This document shows positions 23,227 through 32,786 of a stretch of 32,805 bases of DNA, piece by piece. This DNA comes from Clostridia bacterium (GTDB lineage Bacteria; Bacillota; Clostridia; UBA1381): positions 1-32,805 of the forward strand of contig JAOAAV010000026.1 of assembly GCA_026418715.1 (NCBI GenBank), written 5' to 3'. A program made the position numbers and the translations under genes. How positions within the stretch are numbered: position 1 is the first letter of the stretch; every line of letters starts with the position of its first letter. A model generated the notes under the pieces. That model saw only the letters and a program-made list of their open reading frames with translations, did no database searches and was not told where the DNA came from.

Positions 23227-24294
23227 TTACTCGTTGTCTGCCGTATCGTCATCTTTTCCTTTTGTGTTCGCATCACCCAGAAGGCTTGCAATCAAAAGAA
23301 AGATCATTACACATACCAACAGCAGCAGTGCCCTTAAGGCACCGCTTTCCGCAAGAACAACAGCCGTAATGCCGAGTACGCCGCTTATGGCATACAGAAT
23401 AAACACCGTCTGTTTCTGCGAAAAGCCCATATCAATAAGTCTATGATGCAAATGTCCTCTGTCTGCGGTCATAATTCCTTTGCCAGTGAAAAGTCTTCTG
23501 AGAATCGCAAAACTGGCATCAAAAAGAGGCAGACCCAAAATCAGAAGTGGAACGGCAAATGATATAATAGCATAACTTTTAAAAACCCCCTGTATTGACA
23601 CCGTCGCTAAAATAAATCCCAAAAACAATGCCCCCGTATCACCCATAAAAATTTTTGCAGGGTTAAAATTAAACGGCAGAAAACCAAAGCATGCGCCCAT
23701 GAGCGCAATGCCAATAACAGCAATTGAATACTCACCCACCCTTACGGAAATAAATACCAAAGATACCGACATAATCGCAGATACTCCTGCGGCAAGTCCG
23801 TCAAGACCGTCTATCAAATTTACCGCATTCGTGATAAACACAATCCACAAAACCGTAAATACTGTAGATGCCCACTCAGGAAGAACCAAATACGGGTTTT
23901 CACTAAAAATATTGGGATTTGTAAGCACGTCCACTCTGATATTCCCATACATTGCCACAATTAAAGCCGCTATAATTTGTATGAAGAATTTAAGTTTTGC
24001 GTTTAAATTTTTACAATCATCCACAACTCCAAGAGCTGCTATTATGCCTCCGCCCAAAAGTGTGGCGCCAAGCTGCCGGGTCATATCCCCAAAACAAAGA
24101 ATTGCCACCGCAAAGCCAAAAATAATTGCAAGCCCTCCCAAACGGGGAATGGGTCTTTTATGCATACGTCGTCCGTCTTTCGGAACATCGATTGCACCAA
24201 GCCTATACGCAAGCTTTGTAACCACAGGAGTTGATGCGAACGAAAAGACAAAGGCTACGACAAAAGCCAGAAAAAGCGTTACTTGAGTACTCAT
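23227..24294 (-). CDS. Undecaprenyl-phosphate GlcNAc-1-phosphate transferase (WecA/TagO type)
   Basis: 355 residues with about ten membrane segments. It belongs to the MraY/WecA family of polyprenyl-phosphate phosphosugar transferases. Visible motifs are VVDDCKNLNAKLKF, NAVNLIDGLDGLAAGVS with the catalytic Asp residues, FMGDTGALFLGF, and the HLHHRLIDMG loop typical of the GlcNAc branch. It should start teichoic-acid or surface-polymer synthesis by loading GlcNAc-1-phosphate on undecaprenyl phosphate. The adjacent wecB makes UDP-ManNAc, the second sugar of the linkage unit. ATG 24294 follows GCGAGGTG. Confidence 0.92.
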   Translation of the reverse strand: MSTQVTLFLAFVVAFVFSFASTPVVTKLAYRLGAIDVPKDGRRMHKRPIPRLGGLAIIFGFAVAILCFGDMTRQLGATLLGGGIIAALGVVDDCKNLNAKLKFFIQIIAALIVAMYGNIRVDVLTNPNIFSENPYLVLPEWASTVFTVLWIVFITNAVNLIDGLDGLAAGVSAIMSVSLVFISVRVGEYSIAVIGIALMGACFGFLPFNFNPAKIFMGDTGALFLGFILATVSIQGVFKSYAIISFAVPLLILGLPLFDASFAILRRLFTGKGIMTADRGHLHHRLIDMGFSQKQTVFILYAISGVLGITAVVLAESGALRALLLLVCVMIFLLIASLLGDANTKGKDDDTADNE

Positions 24295-24337
24295 ATTACA
24301 CCTCGCTTTTTGTGCGATTTACAAATATGGCATGAAA

Positions 24338-25333
24338 TCACACAACAAAACCAATCTTCTTGTATACCTTCTTTAACGTGCGGTTTGCTACGCTTCTTGC
24401 TTTTTCCGCACTTTCGGTATAAATCTTTTCCAAATAATCATTGTTGCCCGACAATTCGTCAAATTTTTGACGAATTGGGCGAATACATTCTACAACAGCT
24501 TCAGCAACTTCCGATTTGAACTCTCCATAGCCCCTTCCGACGTAGCGGTTTTGAATGCTTTCCATGCTTTCACCGGTGATTGATGAAAGAATACCCATGA
24601 GATTATTGATGCCGTCTTTGCCTTCCTTGTATGCCACAATGCCTTCGCTGTCCGTAACGGCACTTTTTATTTTCTTCGCAATCGAGTCGAAATCATCCAT
24701 CATAGAAATATATGCTTTTGGATTTTCATCCGATTTTGACATTTTTTTAGTCGGGTCCTGAAGGCTCATAACCTTTGCTCCCGTTTTAGGGATAAAGCCT
24801 TCGGGGATTTTAAACACATCTCCGTAAATGCTGTTAAAGCGAATGGCGATATCTCTTGCAATTTCAATATGCTGAAGCTGATCAACGCCGACAGGCACCA
24901 AATCCGTTTGATAAAGCAGAATATCCGCAGCCATCAAAACAGGATATGTAAAGAGTCCGGCATTAATGTTGTTTGAGTGCTTTTTGGATTTATCTTTAAA
25001 TTGAGTCATTCTTGAAAGTTCGCCCATATAGGTATAGCAATTTAAAATCCATGCAAGCTCCGCATGGGCGCTTACATGGGATTGAACAAACAGCAGATTT
25101 TCATCCGGGTTGATACCGCAGGCAATATACAGCTTCAACAAGTCAAGAGTGCGTTTTTTAAGTTCTTTGGGATTTTGCCTTACGGTAATGGAATGAAGAT
25201 CCATGATTGCGTAATTGCAATAATAGTCCTTTTGAAGTTCAACCCAATTTTTTATTGCGCCGAGGTAGTTTCCCAGCGTAATATTTCCTGAAGGCTGAAC
25301 TCCGCTGAATATGACTTTTTTGGCGGTTTCCAT
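24338..25333 (-). CDS. trpS: Tryptophanyl-tRNA synthetase
   Basis: 331 residues, typical length. The enzyme charges tRNA-Trp. The class I signature is GNITLGNYLGA in place of HIGH (about residues 16-26), the KMSKSDEN motif lies near residue 195, and QLQHIEIARDIA belongs to the tryptophan pocket region. ATG 25333 follows TAGGAGG 10 bases upstream. The gene is 14 bases after the aminotransferase gene, with no room for a T-box leader, so trp-dependent control is not evident. Confidence 0.96.
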   Translation of the reverse strand: METAKKVIFSGVQPSGNITLGNYLGAIKNWVELQKDYYCNYAIMDLHSITVRQNPKELKKRTLDLLKLYIACGINPDENLLFVQSHVSAHAELAWILNCYTYMGELSRMTQFKDKSKKHSNNINAGLFTYPVLMAADILLYQTDLVPVGVDQLQHIEIARDIAIRFNSIYGDVFKIPEGFIPKTGAKVMSLQDPTKKMSKSDENPKAYISMMDDFDSIAKKIKSAVTDSEGIVAYKEGKDGINNLMGILSSITGESMESIQNRYVGRGYGEFKSEVAEAVVECIRPIRQKFDELSGNNDYLEKIYTESAEKARSVANRTLKKVYKKIGFVV

Positions 25334-25347
25334 GTCCGTTATTCCTC

Positions 25348-26553
25348 CTAATTTCCGAGTTTTTCCTTTAAAAGCTGTCCGAGAGATTTTATCCCTTTTT
25401 CTATCTTGTCATTGGGCATGGTTGAATAATTTAGCCTGAAAAGGTTTGAAGGTTTTTCTATATCCGTTGAGAAGCTGTTGCCCGGAACAAATGCAACCTT
25501 ATACTTTAAACTTTCAAGCAAAAGCTCGTTTGTATTTGTTCCCTCAGGCGTTGTGCATAAAATAAACAAACCGCCCTGCGGACGTGTATAGGTCACCGTT
25601 TTGGGGAAATACTTGTCCATGCAGGAAAGCATAAATTCACATTTTTCACGATACAGCTTTCTGCACCTTTCAATGTGCTCGTCCATATCATATTTTTTGA
25701 TATACTCCACAGCCATCATCTGAGTCAGAAGTGGTGTGTGCACATCATTTACTTGCTTTAAAACCTCTATTCTATCAGATATTTTAGAGTCTGCAACAGT
25801 AAAACCTATACGCATTCCTGGTGATAAAATTTTTGAAAATGAACCCACATAAACAACTCTGCCTTCCGTATCCAATGACTTTATTGTAGGAACATCTTCG
25901 CCTGAAAATCTTAAATAGCCATATGGATTATCCTCTATAACGATAACATCGTATTTTCTTGCAAGGTCAAGAAGTTTTTTCCTCTTTTCAAGACTCATAG
26001 TAATGCCCGACGGGTTCTGGAATGTAGGGATTGTGTAAATAAGCTTTACATTTTTGTTGCTTTCAAGAGCTTGTTCAAGCTTTTCCATATTCATACCGTC
26101 ATCATCAAGCGGCACGCCAACAAGCTTCGCCTGATAGGCTCTGAGTCCATTTAGAGTGCCGACAAAGCTTGGCGCTTCAACAATCACGGTTTCTCCGTCG
26201 TTTACAAAAACCTTTGATGCAAGGTCAATGCCCTGCTGCCCGCCAGTGGTGATAATGATACTGTCGGTTTCTTTCAAACTGCCAAGTTTTCTGACCATGT
26301 CTGCAACAATTTCTTTAAGCGGTGCATAGCCGTCTGTTGTACCGTACTGCAAAGCGGCATTCGGATTTGTCATAAGAATTTTTGCCGCAATTTTAGAAAG
26401 CTCCTCGCTTGGGAAAAGTTCGGGAGAGGGAGAACCGCCTGCAAGGGAAATGATCTCCGGATCTGCCATAAGCTTGAACATTTCCCTGATTGCAGAGGCT
26501 TTAAGCGGTTTTACTCTTTCCGCAAAATATTTATTCATATCCATTGTACTCAT
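25348..26553 (-). CDS. PLP-dependent class I/II aminotransferase (LysN/2-aminoadipate type)
   Basis: 401 residues. The fold-type I sequence has ITTGGQQGIDLASKVFVNDGE, PTFQNPSGITMS, VIEDNPYGYLRF and the PLP-lysine motif GSFSKILSPGMRIGF (near residue 240). It resembles the aminotransferase domain of MocR regulators and the LysN/ARO8 group (2-aminoadipate or aromatic or branched-chain amino acids); the DNA-binding domain of MocR is absent. The substrate cannot be set from sequence. ATG 26553 is close to the GAAAGG site, so ATG 26544 (MDMNKYF) may be the true start. It is 10 bases downstream of glnS. Confidence 0.88.
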   Translation of the reverse strand: MSTMDMNKYFAERVKPLKASAIREMFKLMADPEIISLAGGSPSPELFPSEELSKIAAKILMTNPNAALQYGTTDGYAPLKEIVADMVRKLGSLKETDSIIITTGGQQGIDLASKVFVNDGETVIVEAPSFVGTLNGLRAYQAKLVGVPLDDDGMNMEKLEQALESNKNVKLIYTIPTFQNPSGITMSLEKRKKLLDLARKYDVIVIEDNPYGYLRFSGEDVPTIKSLDTEGRVVYVGSFSKILSPGMRIGFTVADSKISDRIEVLKQVNDVHTPLLTQMMAVEYIKKYDMDEHIERCRKLYREKCEFMLSCMDKYFPKTVTYTRPQGGLFILCTTPEGTNTNELLLESLKYKVAFVPGNSFSTDIEKPSNLFRLNYSTMPNDKIEKGIKSLGQLLKEKLGN

Positions 26554-26563
26554 AACCTTTCGT

Positions 26564-28225
26564 TTATTTATTAACCTTTGCCCATGAATCCTTCAAGGCA
26601 ACCGTTCGGTTAAATATCAGCTTGTCCGAATTGGAGTCCGTATCCACACAAAAATACCCATGCCTTAAAAATTGGAAGGTATCTCCCGCTTTTGCATTTT
26701 TCAAGCTGTTCTCCATCTTGCAATTTGTCAATGTCACCATGGACTGTGGATTTAAATTGTCGAGAAAACCACCTTCATTTTCCTCGCTTGAAGGATTTTC
26801 TACATTAAAAAGCCTGTCATAGAGACGAACCTGTGCATCTATTGAATGTTCTGCCGATACCCAATGCAGCGTTCCCTTGACTTTTCGTCCGTCTGGCGAT
26901 TGCCCGCCCTTTGACTGCGGGTCATAACTGCAGTGAATTTCCGTTATCCTTCCAGTTTCGTCCTTTTTATATGATGTGCAGGTTACATAGTATGCACCCT
27001 TCAAACGCACCTCACTGTTTGGGGAAAGGCGGAAATATTTTTTAGGAGGTTCTTCCATAAAATCGTCTTCCTCAATGTAAAGTTCTCTTGAAAATGTGAC
27101 GGTACGCTTTCCTGCATCGGGATTTTCCGGGTTAATATCCACTTCAATTTCCTCCGTCAAACCTTCAGGGTAATTGTCTATAATAACTTTCAATGGACGA
27201 AGCACCGCCATTGCGCGTGGCGCCTTTTTATTTAAATCCTCACGTACGCAATGCTCAAGCAGTGCAAAATCTACAACGCTGTTTGCCTTTGCCACACCGA
27301 TTCTTTCGCAAAAATCTTTGATAGCATCAGGCGTGTAGCCGCGTCTCCTCATTCCGCACAATGTTGACATCCGAGGATCATTCCAACCTGAAACGATATT
27401 CTCTTTAACCAATTTGAGGCATTTGCGCTTGCTTGTTAGGGTATAATTCAAATTCAATCGGGCAAATTCAATCTGTCTTGAAGGATTTTCAAATCCGAGT
27501 TCTTTTAAAAACCAGTCATAAAGCGGTCTGTGATCTTCAAATTCCAATGAGCAAAGAGAATGTGTGACGCCTTCTAAGGTGTCTGAAATGGGATGAGCAA
27601 AATCGTACATGGGATATACGCACCATTTGTCGCCGGTACGGTGATGTGTTGCGTGCAAAATCCTATAAATAACAGGGTCGCGCATATTAAGGTTCGGTGA
27701 TGCCATATCGATTTTTGCTCTTAAAACTTTTTCTCCAGTTGCAAATTCTCCTGCTGTCATTCTTCTGAACAAGTCAAGATTTTCCTCAACACTTCTGTTC
27801 CTGTACGGACTGTCCTTGCCAGGTCTGGTTAGGGTTCCTCTGTATTCTCGTATCTCTTCGGCATTCAAATCATCCACGTATGCTTTTCCCAGTTCAATCA
27901 AACGTATGGCACACTTATGAAGCTCATCAAAATAATCGGAAGCATAATAAACATTGTCCCACTGAAAACCCAGCCATTTTATGTCCTCCATAATCGAGTC
28001 CACATATTCCGTATCTTCTTTAGTGGGATTAGTATCATCAAAACGAAGATTGCAGGTTCCGTTATATTTGATTGCCGCTCCAAAATCTATGCATATAGCT
28101 TTTGCGTGACCTATGTGCAAATAACCGTTTGGTTCGGGAGGAAAACGGGTCTGCACCTTTGTATACACCTTATCTTCCAAATCTTTGCTGATTGCTTCAT
28201 GTATAAAATTTGTACCGACGTCCAT
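26564..28225 (-). CDS. glnS: Glutaminyl-tRNA synthetase
   Basis: 553 residues, class I. HIGH appears as [16 protein letters not shown] near residue 40; the KMSKS equivalent is [27 protein letters not shown] and [27 protein letters not shown] are glutaminyl-tRNA synthetase blocks, and a C-terminal anticodon-binding beta-barrel region starts after about residue 340. ATG 28225 shares a base with the gltX stop (TGATG), and AAGGAGG is inside gltX, so it is coupled to gltX. Having glnS suggests that direct charging of tRNA-Gln is used, at least in part. Confidence 0.96.
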   Translation of the reverse strand: MDVGTNFIHEAISKDLEDKVYTKVQTRFPPEPNGYLHIGHAKAICIDFGAAIKYNGTCNLRFDDTNPTKEDTEYVDSIMEDIKWLGFQWDNVYYASDYFDELHKCAIRLIELGKAYVDDLNAEEIREYRGTLTRPGKDSPYRNRSVEENLDLFRRMTAGEFATGEKVLRAKIDMASPNLNMRDPVIYRILHATHHRTGDKWCVYPMYDFAHPISDTLEGVTHSLCSLEFEDHRPLYDWFLKELGFENPSRQIEFARLNLNYTLTSKRKCLKLVKENIVSGWNDPRMSTLCGMRRRGYTPDAIKDFCERIGVAKANSVVDFALLEHCVREDLNKKAPRAMAVLRPLKVIIDNYPEGLTEEIEVDINPENPDAGKRTVTFSRELYIEEDDFMEEPPKKYFRLSPNSEVRLKGAYYVTCTSYKKDETGRITEIHCSYDPQSKGGQSPDGRKVKGTLHWVSAEHSIDAQVRLYDRLFNVENPSSEENEGGFLDNLNPQSMVTLTNCKMENSLKNAKAGDTFQFLRHGYFCVDTDSNSDKLIFNRTVALKDSWAKVNK

Positions 28226-29889
28226 CAATTTTCCTCCTTCAAAAGCCTTATGCTGTCATTTATTCTATTCATAACACGTTCTTTTCCGAGCACATGCAAG
28301 ATTTCATACAAATCGGGCGTGTTTCTTCTTCCCGTAACAGAAACACGAATTACTCCGCTGACATCTCCGACGTGACCTTTATAGTTTTCGGGGTTTTTCC
28401 TATAGAGTTTTGGCATACCGGCATAGCCTAAATCTTCGCTCATCTGCCGTATTTTTGAGAACCACTGATCTTGAGGATCAGAATCATCATAAATCTTTTT
28501 ATATTCTTCCAAAATCTCTATCATATCATCTTTTGACAAGTTCTCGGCAAAATCTCTTTTTTCATCCCATAGCTCATCGTAAAAATATGCAATATAATTT
28601 TCGGCATCGGACCATTTTGTTATATCCTTACGTGGCTTTTCGGGACTGCGTTCAATGGCGAAAATTGCCTTTGCGTAAGCTTCATCCTTTTCAAGAAGGG
28701 AAGCGAGCTTTTCATTATACTGCTTCGCCCATTCAAGAACCGATGCATAAACCTCATCCTTAGTCAAAAGTGAAATATAATTTTTACTGATATCCGTAAG
28801 CTTTACTAAATCAAACAAGGCACCGCTTTGACTCATCTTAGAAAGTGAAAACGGGAATTCAGTGTTTGGAACCGCAGGATTTGCAATCCGCCACTCTTCA
28901 TAATTTGAATTCGCAAGAGTTAGAAGATACTCTACAACTGCCTCCTTTGGGTACCCTTCCTCATGGTAATATGTTACCGCCGCCTCAGGATCCTTTCTTT
29001 TGCTGAGTTTTCTCTTGCCGCCATTTTCCTCTTTCATAATAGGGGAAATGTGTGCGTATTTCGGTCTTTCAAAGCCTAAAACATCAAACAGCTGCAAATG
29101 TATAGGAGCCGACGAAAGCCACTCATCACCACGAATTATATGAGTTGAACGCATAAGGTGGTCATCTACGGCATGAGCAAAATGATAGGTCGGAATTCCG
29201 TCAGTCTTTAAAATAACGATATCCTGGTTGTTTTCGGGCATTTCAATCCTGCCCTTGATTAAATCTTCAAAAACCACCTTTGCATCCAGGCTTCCGCCAG
29301 ATTTTAAGCGCAATACAAACGGCTTGCCCGCCTCAATCTCCGCTTTTGCCTGTTCATAGGTGATATTTCTGTGCTTTGCAAATTCACCGTAGTAGCCTGG
29401 CGTAATTTTTTGTTCTTCCTGCTCTCGGCGAATTTTTGCCAGCTCGTCCTCAGAACAAAAGCAAGGGTAAGCAAGTCCCTTTTCAACTAAAGCTTTTGCG
29501 TAAGTCTGATAAATTTCTTTGCGCTCGCTCTGAACATAAGGTCCATACCCGCCGACAGATTCTGTTTCGCTTATCATACCCTCATCTATAGTCATGCCGA
29601 AAGAACAAAGTCCTTTTATAATTTCGGCAATTCCATTTTGTATTTCACGCTTTTTATCGGTATCTTCTATCCTCAAATAAAAAACACCACCCGTACGCAT
29701 TGCTGCTCTTTGCCCAATCAAAGCTGCAAAAAGCCCTCCTATATGCAGAAAGCCTGTCGGACTTGGAGCAAAACGTGTCACAATAGCACCGTCGGGCAGA
29801 CTGCGTTCAGGATATAAATTTTCATAGTACTCCACAGTCTTATCCAACGCAGGAAAAAGTAAATCAGCAAGTTTTTTATTTTCTGTCAT
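28225..29889 (-). CDS. gltX: Glutamyl-tRNA synthetase
   Basis: 554 residues. Class I motifs are [20 protein letters not shown] (HIGH) and [14 protein letters not shown] (KMSKS), with [17 protein letters not shown] in between. The C-terminus is a helical anticodon-binding region. The long N-terminal [20 protein letters not shown] extension is the clostridial form. ATG 29889 is preferred; a GTG at 29904 would sit against the AAGG site. The gene has a promoter 38 bases upstream of the start and heads the operon gltX-glnS-aminotransferase-trpS-wecA-type-wecB. It is divergent from cdd. Confidence 0.96.
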   Translation of the reverse strand: MTENKKLADLLFPALDKTVEYYENLYPERSLPDGAIVTRFAPSPTGFLHIGGLFAALIGQRAAMRTGGVFYLRIEDTDKKREIQNGIAEIIKGLCSFGMTIDEGMISETESVGGYGPYVQSERKEIYQTYAKALVEKGLAYPCFCSEDELAKIRREQEEQKITPGYYGEFAKHRNITYEQAKAEIEAGKPFVLRLKSGGSLDAKVVFEDLIKGRIEMPENNQDIVILKTDGIPTYHFAHAVDDHLMRSTHIIRGDEWLSSAPIHLQLFDVLGFERPKYAHISPIMKEENGGKRKLSKRKDPEAAVTYYHEEGYPKEAVVEYLLTLANSNYEEWRIANPAVPNTEFPFSLSKMSQSGALFDLVKLTDISKNYISLLTKDEVYASVLEWAKQYNEKLASLLEKDEAYAKAIFAIERSPEKPRKDITKWSDAENYIAYFYDELWDEKRDFAENLSKDDMIEILEEYKKIYDDSDPQDQWFSKIRQMSEDLGYAGMPKLYRKNPENYKGHVGDVSGVIRVSVTGRRNTPDLYEILHVLGKERVMNRINDSIRLLKEEN

Positions 29890-29926
29890 AATTAACGCTA
29901 TCACACCTTAACCTTTATTTCACAAT

Positions 29927-29955
29927 ATTATATCGAAAAAACAATGCAATATCAA
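29927..29955 (-). promoter_or_regulatory. Promoter of the gltX operon
   Basis: Minus-strand TTGATA (29955-29950), 17-base spacer, TATAAT (29932-29927). The leader is only about 30 bases, too short for a T-box. Confidence 0.8.
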
Positions 29956-30010
29956 TGCCTTTTTTAATAAACGCTGAATTTTATTCTTTTGCCGCATAGC
30001 AACTTTATTA

Positions 30011-30039
30011 TTGACAAGGATGTATAATAAATATAATAT
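30011..30039 (+). promoter_or_regulatory. Promoter of cdd and the phosphorylase gene
   Basis: TTGACA (30011-30016) followed by TATAAT at 30032-30037 (15-base spacer) or TAATAT at 30034-30039 (17-base spacer). It is 56 bases divergent from the gltX promoter. Confidence 0.72.
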
Positions 30040-30089
30040 TATTGTAAAATTATTGATTGATAAACTTTCTAAACGAAGGATGGGTTTTT

Positions 30090-30500
30090 ATGTGTAAGTT
30101 TATTGACAAAGAAAAATTGGTGCTTTGTGCTTTGAAGGCAAAAGAGATGTCTTATTCACCGTACTCATCCTTCAATGTCGGAGCGGCGCTTCTGACCAAA
30201 AGCGGAAAGATTTATACCGGCTGCAATATTGAGTCCGCCGCATACTCACCTACAAATTGTGCCGAGAGAACAGCCTTTTTCAAGGCCATCTCCGAGGGAG
30301 AACGTGATTTTTGCGCTATTGCCATTGTGGGCTCAAAAAAGAATGTGCCTGCGGATTACTGCTTCCCTTGCGGGGTATGCAGGCAGGTAATGGCAGAATT
30401 TGTAAAGCCGGATGAATTCATTGTTTTGGTTGCAAGATCGGTTGACGATATACGAAAATACACGCTTGAGGAATTGTTTCCTTATCATTTTAAAATGTAG
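30090..30500 (+). CDS. cdd: Cytidine deaminase
   Basis: 136 residues, the usual size of the tetrameric small class. It deaminates cytidine and deoxycytidine to the uridine forms. The zinc site is shown by NCAERTAF (Cys and catalytic Glu) and PCGVCRQ (two Cys); SYSPYSSFNVGAALL binds the nucleoside. ATG 30090 has GAAGGATGG upstream; a longer frame from 30057 adds an unlikely hydrophobic leader. It is 12 bases before the phosphorylase gene, so the two form a salvage pair. Confidence 0.96.
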   Translation: MCKFIDKEKLVLCALKAKEMSYSPYSSFNVGAALLTKSGKIYTGCNIESAAYSPTNCAERTAFFKAISEGERDFCAIAIVGSKKNVPADYCFPCGVCRQVMAEFVKPDEFIVLVARSVDDIRKYTLEELFPYHFKM

Positions 30501-30512
30501 GGGGATTTTATC

Positions 30513-31814
30513 ATGCATATGTACGATATCATTCAAAAGAAAAAAGAAAAAGGTGTATTGTCAAAAGCTGAAATAGATTTTGTGATAAATGGTCTCATGC
30601 GGGATGAAATTGCCGACTATCAGATATCCGCTCTTCTTATGGCAATATGCTTAAACGGCATGACTGCTGAGGAAACTGCTGATTTGACTTTAGCGATGGT
30701 TCAATCCGGAAGTGTCGCTGATTTGTCACCTATCTCAGAAATTAAGGTTGATAAACATTCTACAGGCGGAGTAGGGGATAAAACAACTTTAATCACAGCT
30801 CCAATTGTTGCATCATTGGGTGTCCCCGTGGCAAAAATGGCAGGGAGAGGTCTTGGACATACGGGAGGAACCATAGATAAACTCGAATCTGTTCCGGGAC
30901 TGCGTACTCAATTTTCATATAATGAATTTCTAAAATTGGTAAAGGAAACGGGTATTTGCGTTGCAAGTCAGTACGGCAGCCTTGCGCCCGCCGACAAAAA
31001 AATATATGCGATTCGGGATGCTACCGCAACGGTGGACAGCATACCGCTTATCGCTTCAAGTGTGATGAGCAAAAAAATAGCTGCAGGAGCGGATTGCATA
31101 CTCTTGGATGTGAAAACAGGCAACGGAGCATTTATGAAAACAATTGACGATTCAATCTGCCTTGCACAGACCATGGTTGATATAGGGAAAAAAGCGGGTA
31201 AAAAAGCAATCGCCTTAATTACCGATATGAATAAGCCGCTTGGCTTTGCAATCGGAAATTCCCTGGAAGTAATAGAAGCTTGTGAAACTCTAAAAGGTAT
31301 AGGGCCAAAGGATCTGACAGATTTATCAATAGAACTGGCGGCATATATGCTTTTTTTAGCCGGCAAAGGCAGTTTAGAAGGTTGCCGCAGTATGGCAAGG
31401 GATGCACTCTATTCTGGACGTGCACTTTCAAAGCTTGCGCAAATGGTTGATGCACAGGGAGGAGACAGCGCATATATAAAAAATCCTAAGCTGTTTAAGA
31501 CGACGCAATTTTCAATGCCGATAAGAGCCAATCAAAGCGGGTATGTTCATGAAATGGACTGTTCCCTGTTCGGGCGGGCAAGTTCTATACTCGGCGCCGG
31601 AAGGGACAATTTGGAAAGTGATATCGACTATGCAGCAGGCATTATTTTGCATAAAAAGACAGGTGATTACGCAAATGAAAAAGATACGCTTGCCGTTATG
31701 TATTCATCGGATGAAAAAAAGCTTTTGGAGGCAAAAAGCATATTAGAGTCCGCTTTTGCTCTATCCCCCCAGAAGCCGCCGTCCACACCGCTAATCTATA
31801 AGGTCATATCATAA
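30513..31814 (+). CDS. pdp: Pyrimidine-nucleoside phosphorylase
   Basis: 433 residues, matching the thymidine/pyrimidine-nucleoside phosphorylase family. It splits uridine, thymidine or deoxyuridine with phosphate to base and pentose-1-phosphate. The signature KVDKHSTGGVGDKTTLI is near residue 80, GRGLGHTGGTIDKLES follows, and SSVMSKKIAAGADCILLDVKTGNGAFMK completes the active-site domain. AGGGGGA lies upstream of ATG 30513. It works with cdd in pyrimidine scavenging; no deoC or nucleoside transporter is in the window. The choice between Pdp and DeoA cannot be settled by motifs alone. Confidence 0.94.
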   Translation: MHMYDIIQKKKEKGVLSKAEIDFVINGLMRDEIADYQISALLMAICLNGMTAEETADLTLAMVQSGSVADLSPISEIKVDKHSTGGVGDKTTLITAPIVASLGVPVAKMAGRGLGHTGGTIDKLESVPGLRTQFSYNEFLKLVKETGICVASQYGSLAPADKKIYAIRDATATVDSIPLIASSVMSKKIAAGADCILLDVKTGNGAFMKTIDDSICLAQTMVDIGKKAGKKAIALITDMNKPLGFAIGNSLEVIEACETLKGIGPKDLTDLSIELAAYMLFLAGKGSLEGCRSMARDALYSGRALSKLAQMVDAQGGDSAYIKNPKLFKTTQFSMPIRANQSGYVHEMDCSLFGRASSILGAGRDNLESDIDYAAGIILHKKTGDYANEKDTLAVMYSSDEKKLLEAKSILESAFALSPQKPPSTPLIYKVIS

Positions 31815-31935
31815 GTATCATAAGTAGAACGCTGAAATGCTATAATAAAGTGAAATAAAGTAAGAAAGTAAGAGAAATGATAAGATATATTGAGATAAAT
31901 AAACGAAAACCTTGTTTATGCCCTGATATAAGCAA

Positions 31936-31964
31936 TTGAAAAATTATTCACCCCGTGTTATCAT
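31936..31964 (+). promoter_or_regulatory. Promoter of tRNA-Pro
   Basis: TTGAAA (31936-31941), 17-base spacer, TATCAT (31959-31964), 31 bases before the tRNA. The rest of 31815-31935 is A-rich with no gene seen. Confidence 0.6.
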
Positions 31965-31995
31965 GTATAGGCTGTTGCGCAGTTAGCAGCATTAT

Positions 31996-32072
31996 CGGGA
32001 TGTAGCGCAGTTTGGTAGCGCATCTGGTTTGGGACCAGAGGGCCGCAGGTTCAAGTCCTGTCATCCCGACCA
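31996..32072 (+). tRNA. tRNA-Pro (TGG)
   Basis: Cloverleaf with acceptor CGGGATG/CATCCCG, anticodon stem TCTGG/CCAGA enclosing loop TTTGGGA with TGG, T-arm GGTTCAAGTCC and encoded CCA; 77 nt. Confidence 0.97.
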
Positions 32073-32081
32073 AAAAAAGTG

Positions 32082-32110
32082 TTGACAACATTAACTGCAT
32101 ATGTTATAAT
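32082..32110 (+). promoter_or_regulatory. Consensus promoter of the tRNA Val-Thr-Tyr genes
   Basis: TTGACA (32082-32087), 17-base spacer, TATAAT (32105-32110), both perfect. It lies between tRNA-Pro and tRNA-Val, so the last three tRNAs can be made independently. Confidence 0.9.
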
Positions 32111-32130
32111 GGACAAGTCAGGTTTTAGAT

Positions 32131-32206
32131 GGGCGCATAGCTCAGCTGGGAGAGCATCTGCCTTACAAGCAGAGGGTCATAGGTTCGAGCCCTATTGCGC
32201 CCACCA
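32131..32206 (+). tRNA. tRNA-Val (TAC)
   Basis: Acceptor GGGCGCA/TGCGCCC, anticodon stem TCTGC/GCAGA with TAC in the loop CTTACAA, T-loop GGTTCGAGCC, encoded CCA; 76 nt. Confidence 0.97.
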
Positions 32207-32217
32207 AATTTTAATAT

Positions 32218-32293
32218 GCTGGTGTAGCTCAATTGGCAGAGCAGCTGATTTGTAATCAGCAGGTTGCGGGTTCGAGTCCCATCACCAGCTCCA
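32218..32293 (+). tRNA. tRNA-Thr (TGT)
   Basis: Acceptor GCTGGTG/CACCAGC (discriminator T), anticodon TGT in the stem-loop CTGATTTGTAATCAG, T-arm GGGTTCGAGTCCC, encoded CCA; 76 nt. Confidence 0.97.
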
Positions 32294-32296
32294 TAT

Positions 32297-32381
32297 GGGA
32301 GAGTTCCCGAGCGGCCAAAGGGGGCAGACTGTAAATCTGTTGCTTCTAGCTTCGATGGTTCGAATCCATCCTCTCCCACCA
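32297..32381 (+). tRNA. tRNA-Tyr (GTA)
   Basis: A class II tRNA of 85 nt with a long variable arm (TTGCTTCTAGCTTC region), acceptor GGGAGAG/CTCTCCC, anticodon GTA in CAGACTGTAAATCTG and encoded CCA. Confidence 0.96.
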
Positions 32382-32390
32382 TAGTTTTAG

Positions 32391-32433
32391 TCTTTGTTTT
32401 GATGTACAAGCACATCAAGACAAAGGCTTTTTA
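32391..32433 (+). terminator. Terminator of the tRNA cluster
   Basis: TCTTTGTTTTGATGT (32391-32405) pairs with ACATCAAGACAAAGG (32412-32426), loop of 6, followed by CTTTTTAT. Confidence 0.88.
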
Positions 32434-32549
32434 TGTTTCGTTAGCATATGACGCCGCATTCTGTCAACAGCTATTCAAACCTTATGGGGAAATTGCCATT
32501 AATAGAGAAGGTAGAGATAAATACCCTACCCTCTCTTCATCAAAGCAGT

Positions 32550-32786
32550 TTAAAAAGCCTGTTCCAAATCAAAAATCAAGTCGTCAATATGTTCGGTACC
32601 AATGGAAAGCCGAATGGTGTTGGGCTTAATCCCCGAATCCAACAGCTCCTGCTCACTCATTTGCGAGTGTGTGGTGCTGGCTGGGTGAATGACCAGAGAT
32701 TTTACGTCTGCGACATTGGCAAGCAATGAGAATATCTTGAGCTTGTCAACAAAAGCTTTTGCTTCCTGTGCACCGCCTTTTATTTC
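32550..32786 (-). CDS. metY: O-acetylhomoserine sulfhydrylase, C-terminal fragment (cut by contig end)
   Basis: About 78 residues of the C-terminus: [20 protein letters not shown], then [20 protein letters not shown], then [20 protein letters not shown] and [17 protein letters not shown] to the stop. These blocks are typical of the Cys/Met-metabolism PLP enzymes, and the [14 protein letters not shown] and [13 protein letters not shown] segments fit O-acetylhomoserine aminocarboxypropyltransferase. That enzyme makes homocysteine from O-acetylhomoserine and sulfide. The PLP-binding lysine and the rest of the gene lie beyond the window. Translation of the last five codons (MYKRQ) comes from adapter sequence, not the gene. 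Confidence 0.85.
   Translation of the reverse strand, partial: EIKGGAQEAKAFVDKLKIFSLLANVADVKSLVIHPASTTHSQMSEQELLDSGIKPNTIRLSIGTEHIDDLIFDLEQAF

Noticed and set aside
23699-24286. 195-residue plus-strand frame inside the WecA/TagO-type gene
   Set aside because: It is antisense to a full-length family member with all its motifs; the frame has no domain of its own.
29890-29926. T-box leader in front of gltX
   Set aside because: Only about 30-38 bases lie between promoter and start codon; no specifier loop or T-box sequence fits.
32125-32418. 97-residue minus-strand frame with DGFEPSKLEATDLQSAPFGRSG-like sequence
   Set aside because: This is the well-known false protein read from the antisense of tRNA genes; the three tRNAs are the real features.
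32459-32549. Hairpin GAGAAGGTAG...CTACCCTCTC as terminator of the metY fragment
   Set aside because: A stem can be drawn on the minus strand, but no T-run follows it, so a terminator call is not supported.
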